Below are positions 5,517-7,531 of a stretch of 7,531 nucleotides of DNA, piece after piece. The translations under genes and the position numbers were made by a program. The notes beneath the pieces were generated by a model. That model ran no database searches and was not told the origin of the DNA. It saw only the letters and a list, made by a program, of their open reading frames with translations. Position 1 is the first letter of the stretch. Every line of letters begins with the position of its first letter. This DNA comes from Planctomycetota bacterium. GTDB lineage: Bacteria; Planctomycetota; UBA8742; SKZP01. Location of the stretch: positions 1 to 7,531 of the forward strand of contig SKZP01000568.1 of the NCBI GenBank assembly GCA_007127275.1. Reading direction: 5' to 3'.

Positions 5517-6680
5517 ATGCGCGCCTCGCTCTCCGCTACGCTGTTCGGTGTGGCCACAGCCTTGCTCGTCGCGTGTGCTGCTGGCTCGAGGGTGCCGGAC
5601 GAGGGAACGTCAGCCGGTGCGGTTCCGGATTGGGTGATTCAGACACTTTCGAACCTGATTGAGCACGGCTGGGTCGACGTCGTTGATAAGGAGCGGGGCC
5701 TTGTGCCTCCAAGATACAACAACGCGGACTTCGTTCGGGCGACGCCGGTTGTGAAGCTTTTTATGCGCATGGAAAGCGGGTTAATGGTCGAGGCCTGGCC
5801 CGCGACGGATCCGCTGGGCGAGTCTGCTTCTTTCACCGACGACGGTGTCTGGACCGACGACGGTGTCTGGCGCAATGCAGGGGCCAGTCATCCGCGACCG
5901 GTGCTTCGCGAGATACCCCACCCAATTACCACGTATGAACTCAACGTCCTGGCGCTTGAATTGGCATTTGCTTGCCGACGCTACACGGCCGGGGACCGCG
6001 ATCTGCTACCCGCGATCGACGCTCGTTTCTCGCTGCTTGTACGGCGGTTCCAAAGTGAGGCGCGCCTTGTCGAATCCGTTGCCGAACACATCAGCCAGGC
6101 TCACTACGAGGAAATGCTGCGGCTGCATGCCGAGGGGTTTTGCGCGCATGATGTGTTTGCGGCGTGGCACGCCGAGAAGTTGCTTGCACTACACGGCTCC
6201 ACTCCAGGATGGATGCAAGCGGACGCCCGCCGTATCCTGCATGACTTGGAGTTGCGACGAGTGGATGAGTCTCCCGAGTTGGAAGAAGCGTCAGCAGGCG
6301 AGCCACAAGCGCAAGCGCGGTATTGGGTAGCGCAGCTACCGCATTCGACCTACCGCCCCACGTGGCACCGTGCGCCGCCGCGTTCCATCCCGTGTGACGT
6401 GCGCGACGCACTGTATCAACTCCGCGAAGAGGCTATTTGGCCGCTGGTCGAAGCACTCGACGACCACGAACGTTTGGTGCGCGGTCACGAAGCGGCAAGC
6501 GCCAATCCCTCCGCTCGGCGAACGCTCGTCACCGTCGGCCAAATGGCCCGTTACCTGCTCAACGAAATCTCGGATGAGGTCTACGGCGAGCGTCCGCCGA
6601 CGTCGCTGTTCGAGCCGATGCACCGTAACGCGCTCCTCACGTGGCTCATCAGCCGCAAGGGTGCGACGCCGCAGGACTGA
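5517..6680 (+). CDS. Putative lipoprotein of unknown function (387 aa)
   Basis: Predicted to be exported and lipid-anchored. Residues 1-20, MRASLSATLFGVATALLVAC, form a short lipoprotein signal peptide with lipobox L-V-A-C (lipidated Cys20), followed by a flexible Gly/Ser/Glu stretch. The mature part is mostly helical and rich in Trp and His. It includes an exact doubled hexapeptide TDDGVW (107-118) and a last segment, about 295-380, with helices around LREEAIWPLVEALDDHERLV, VTVGQMARYLLNEI and RNALLTWLISRKG. That last segment faintly recalls HEAT-like helical pairs of planctomycete lipoproteins, but I do not recognise the family. The start at 5517 is supported by GAGG and by the signal peptide; the reading frame is open further upstream to 5097 but that extension is not credible. 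The 439-base gap before it suggests its own promoter. It converges with the next gene. Confidence 0.87.
   Translation: MRASLSATLFGVATALLVACAAGSRVPDEGTSAGAVPDWVIQTLSNLIEHGWVDVVDKERGLVPPRYNNADFVRATPVVKLFMRMESGLMVEAWPATDPLGESASFTDDGVWTDDGVWRNAGASHPRPVLREIPHPITTYELNVLALELAFACRRYTAGDRDLLPAIDARFSLLVRRFQSEARLVESVAEHISQAHYEEMLRLHAEGFCAHDVFAAWHAEKLLALHGSTPGWMQADARRILHDLELRRVDESPELEEASAGEPQAQARYWVAQLPHSTYRPTWHRAPPRSIPCDVRDALYQLREEAIWPLVEALDDHERLVRGHEAASANPSARRTLVTVGQMARYLLNEISDEVYGERPPTSLFEPMHRNALLTWLISRKGATPQD
5835..5870 (+). repeat. Exact 18-bp tandem duplication inside the lipoprotein gene
   Basis: The 18-base unit beginning ACCGACGACGG occurs twice without a mismatch (5835-5852 and 5853-5870). It encodes TDDGVW-TDDGVW in frame. 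Identity at synonymous positions suggests a recent duplication or a slippage-prone site. Confidence 0.95.
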
Positions 6681-6774
6681 TGCGCGGCACTTCGGACGAC
6701 CCTGGTTTCGGCGAGCAATCCGCCGCGACGCCCTGACGCGCGAGGAGTCTTTGGACGGCCACGGGCGCAGCCGG

Positions 6775-6799
6775 CACTTGTTGCAGAAGTGATTTTTTT
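6775..6799 (+). terminator. Probable intrinsic terminator of the lipoprotein gene
   Basis: CACTT (6775-6779) pairs with AAGTG (6787-6791) around a 7-base loop, followed by A and then seven T (6793-6799). It lies 94 bases after the stop codon. The stem is short, but the T-run is the only one of that length in this GC-rich intergenic stretch. Confidence 0.5.
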
Positions 6800-6816
6800 G
6801 ACGGAACCACGTACGA

Positions 6817-6840
6817 AGGGCAGGCCTCCGTGCCTGCCCT
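6817..6840. terminator. Strong hairpin between convergent genes, possible terminator for the minus-strand gene
   Basis: AGGGCAGGC (6817-6825) pairs perfectly with GCCTGCCCT (6832-6840) around the loop CTCCGT. It begins 15 bases past the stop codon of the minus-strand gene. On the minus strand no U-tract follows, because the T-run at 6793-6799 reads as A there, so it may stabilise mRNA 3' ends or block read-through instead of acting as a classical terminator. Confidence 0.5.
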
Positions 6841-6855
6841 GATTGATTCGCGGTT

Positions 6856-7531
6856 TCACGCGGCTCCGGCTGTGTCGCGGGGCTGCCGCCTTCGGCCGAG
6901 GATCAGCATGATCGCCAGCAGGGCAAGCAGCGTTGGCCATGCGGTGTGCGCATCCGCTTGGGTCGCGGCGCGCGCTGCGCAGCCTCGGCTTCCGGCTGTG
7001 ATTGTGCCGTAGCGGAACGTCATGGGCAGCGTGACGAGGTCTTTGCGCGCGTCCTCGTAGGTGATTTCGAACTCGCCCAATTCACCGGGCGGGACTTGTA
7101 TGCCGTCGATTCGGGTCGCTTCGGCGTTGATGCTCGCGACGCCCTCGACCTCAAGCGACCCGATATGGACCGTGACGGGAGCACGGAAACCGCTGCCCGT
7201 AATCACAATCTCGCCGCCGCCCGCCTCGGGGGAGAGCACTGGGGAGAAGTCCGTCACCTCGAAGCGGTACAACTCGAGCACCTCTCCTTCGGGTTGCGGA
7301 GTGCCAAGCGATGCCACGGCAGGCGCGACGACGTCAACGTCGCCCGGCTCCTCCACCGATACGGCAAACGTTTGACCGACGCTCGTCGCCGCCTCTTCCC
7401 GAAAGCGGGCACGAACGATCAATTCAAGCTCGCCGCTGGCCGGCACCGTTTGCGCAGCGATAAACGGCGTAGCGAGCTGGTCTCCGGCAAGTCCCGTTGC
7501 ATCACCGGCGAAGAGAAGCGTATCGGTTCCC
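6856..7531 (-). CDS. Secreted/surface protein with IPT/TIG domain and MYXO-CTERM-like tail (5' partial)
   Basis: The last 224 residues of a protein whose start is right of the window; the frame is open to the edge (GTDTLLFAGDATG...), so the GTG at 7446 is not the start. In order there are Ig-like or beta strands (LELIVRARF, TFAVSVEEP), then an IPT/TIG immunoglobulin-fold domain (nt about 7006-7254) with the typical FSPVLSPEAGGGEIVITGSGF and later FEITYED and PMTFRYG. A C-terminal tail follows (nt about 6886-6990): Gly-Cys, a polar spacer, a hydrophobic helix WPTLLALLAIMLILG, and RRR, with nine more residues after. IPT/TIG domains are protein- or glycan-binding modules of exported proteins. 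The tail resembles sorting signals of the MYXO-CTERM/PEP-CTERM type, which hold a protein in the membrane until it is processed and moved to the surface. The target and role of the protein are unknown. Confidence 0.87.
   Translation of the reverse strand, partial: GTDTLLFAGDATGLAGDQLATPFIAAQTVPASGELELIVRARFREEAATSVGQTFAVSVEEPGDVDVVAPAVASLGTPQPEGEVLELYRFEVTDFSPVLSPEAGGGEIVITGSGFRAPVTVHIGSLEVEGVASINAEATRIDGIQVPPGELGEFEITYEDARKDLVTLPMTFRYGTITAGSRGCAARAATQADAHTAWPTLLALLAIMLILGRRRQPRDTAGAA
6886..6990 (-). other. C-terminal Cys-helix-Arg sorting signal
   Basis: About 35 residues: SRGC, a spacer of about 13 mostly small or polar residues, about 15 hydrophobic residues, then GRRR. The same order (Cys-containing motif, transmembrane helix, Arg cluster) defines MYXO-CTERM tails in myxobacteria and relatives. 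Only one Cys is present and a short QPRDTAGAA tail follows, so the match is partial. Confidence 0.55.

Noticed and set aside
7444..7446. GTG as start of the IPT/TIG gene
   Set aside because: The frame continues without a stop to the window edge with protein-like sequence, and no signal peptide follows the GTG.

Overview
The window is GC-rich bacterial DNA with three genes on the plus strand and one convergent gene on the minus strand. No rRNA, tRNA, CRISPR array, transposase or integrase is visible. The style suggests a Planctomycetota-like or possibly myxobacteria-like bacterium. The clues are a very large Hanks-type Ser/Thr kinase with one membrane helix and a long extracytoplasmic part ending in a lectin-like beta domain, a secreted IPT/TIG protein ending in a Cys + hydrophobic helix + Arg sorting tail, and weak or absent Shine-Dalgarno sequences before some genes. 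This assignment is inference; no marker gene is present.

Layout. Positions 1-3173 (+) hold a transmembrane Ser/Thr kinase whose start lies left of the window; only the last part of the N-lobe and the whole C-lobe are seen. After 59 bases, 3233-5077 (+) encodes a 614-residue protein with an unusual architecture: a thioredoxin-like domain without the active-site cysteines, three 43-44-residue repeats built on a PxDxxTGxP core, and a full-length serpin domain. The short gap and lack of a terminator suggest co-transcription with the kinase. Positions 5078-5516 are a 439-base non-coding stretch rich in nested inverted repeats, a triple 8-bp repeat and repeated CAACCG/CGGTTG hexamers. It leads into 5517-6680 (+), a 387-residue lipoprotein of unknown function with a good lipobox and a clear Shine-Dalgarno sequence. 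Positions 6681-6855 separate convergent genes and carry two hairpins, one followed by seven T. Positions 6856-7531 (-) are the 3' end of a secreted or surface protein with an IPT/TIG domain and a MYXO-CTERM-like tail; its start lies right of the window.

How the genes may work together. The kinase probably senses something outside the membrane and signals inward. The thioredoxin-like/serpin protein has no signal peptide and is probably cytoplasmic, where the kinase domain also lies. It could be a protease inhibitor or, since its hinge and several structural residues are altered, a non-inhibitory scaffold. A functional link rests only on adjacency. The most notable observation is the thioredoxin-fold/repeat/serpin fusion; the second is the structured intergenic region before the lipoprotein gene.
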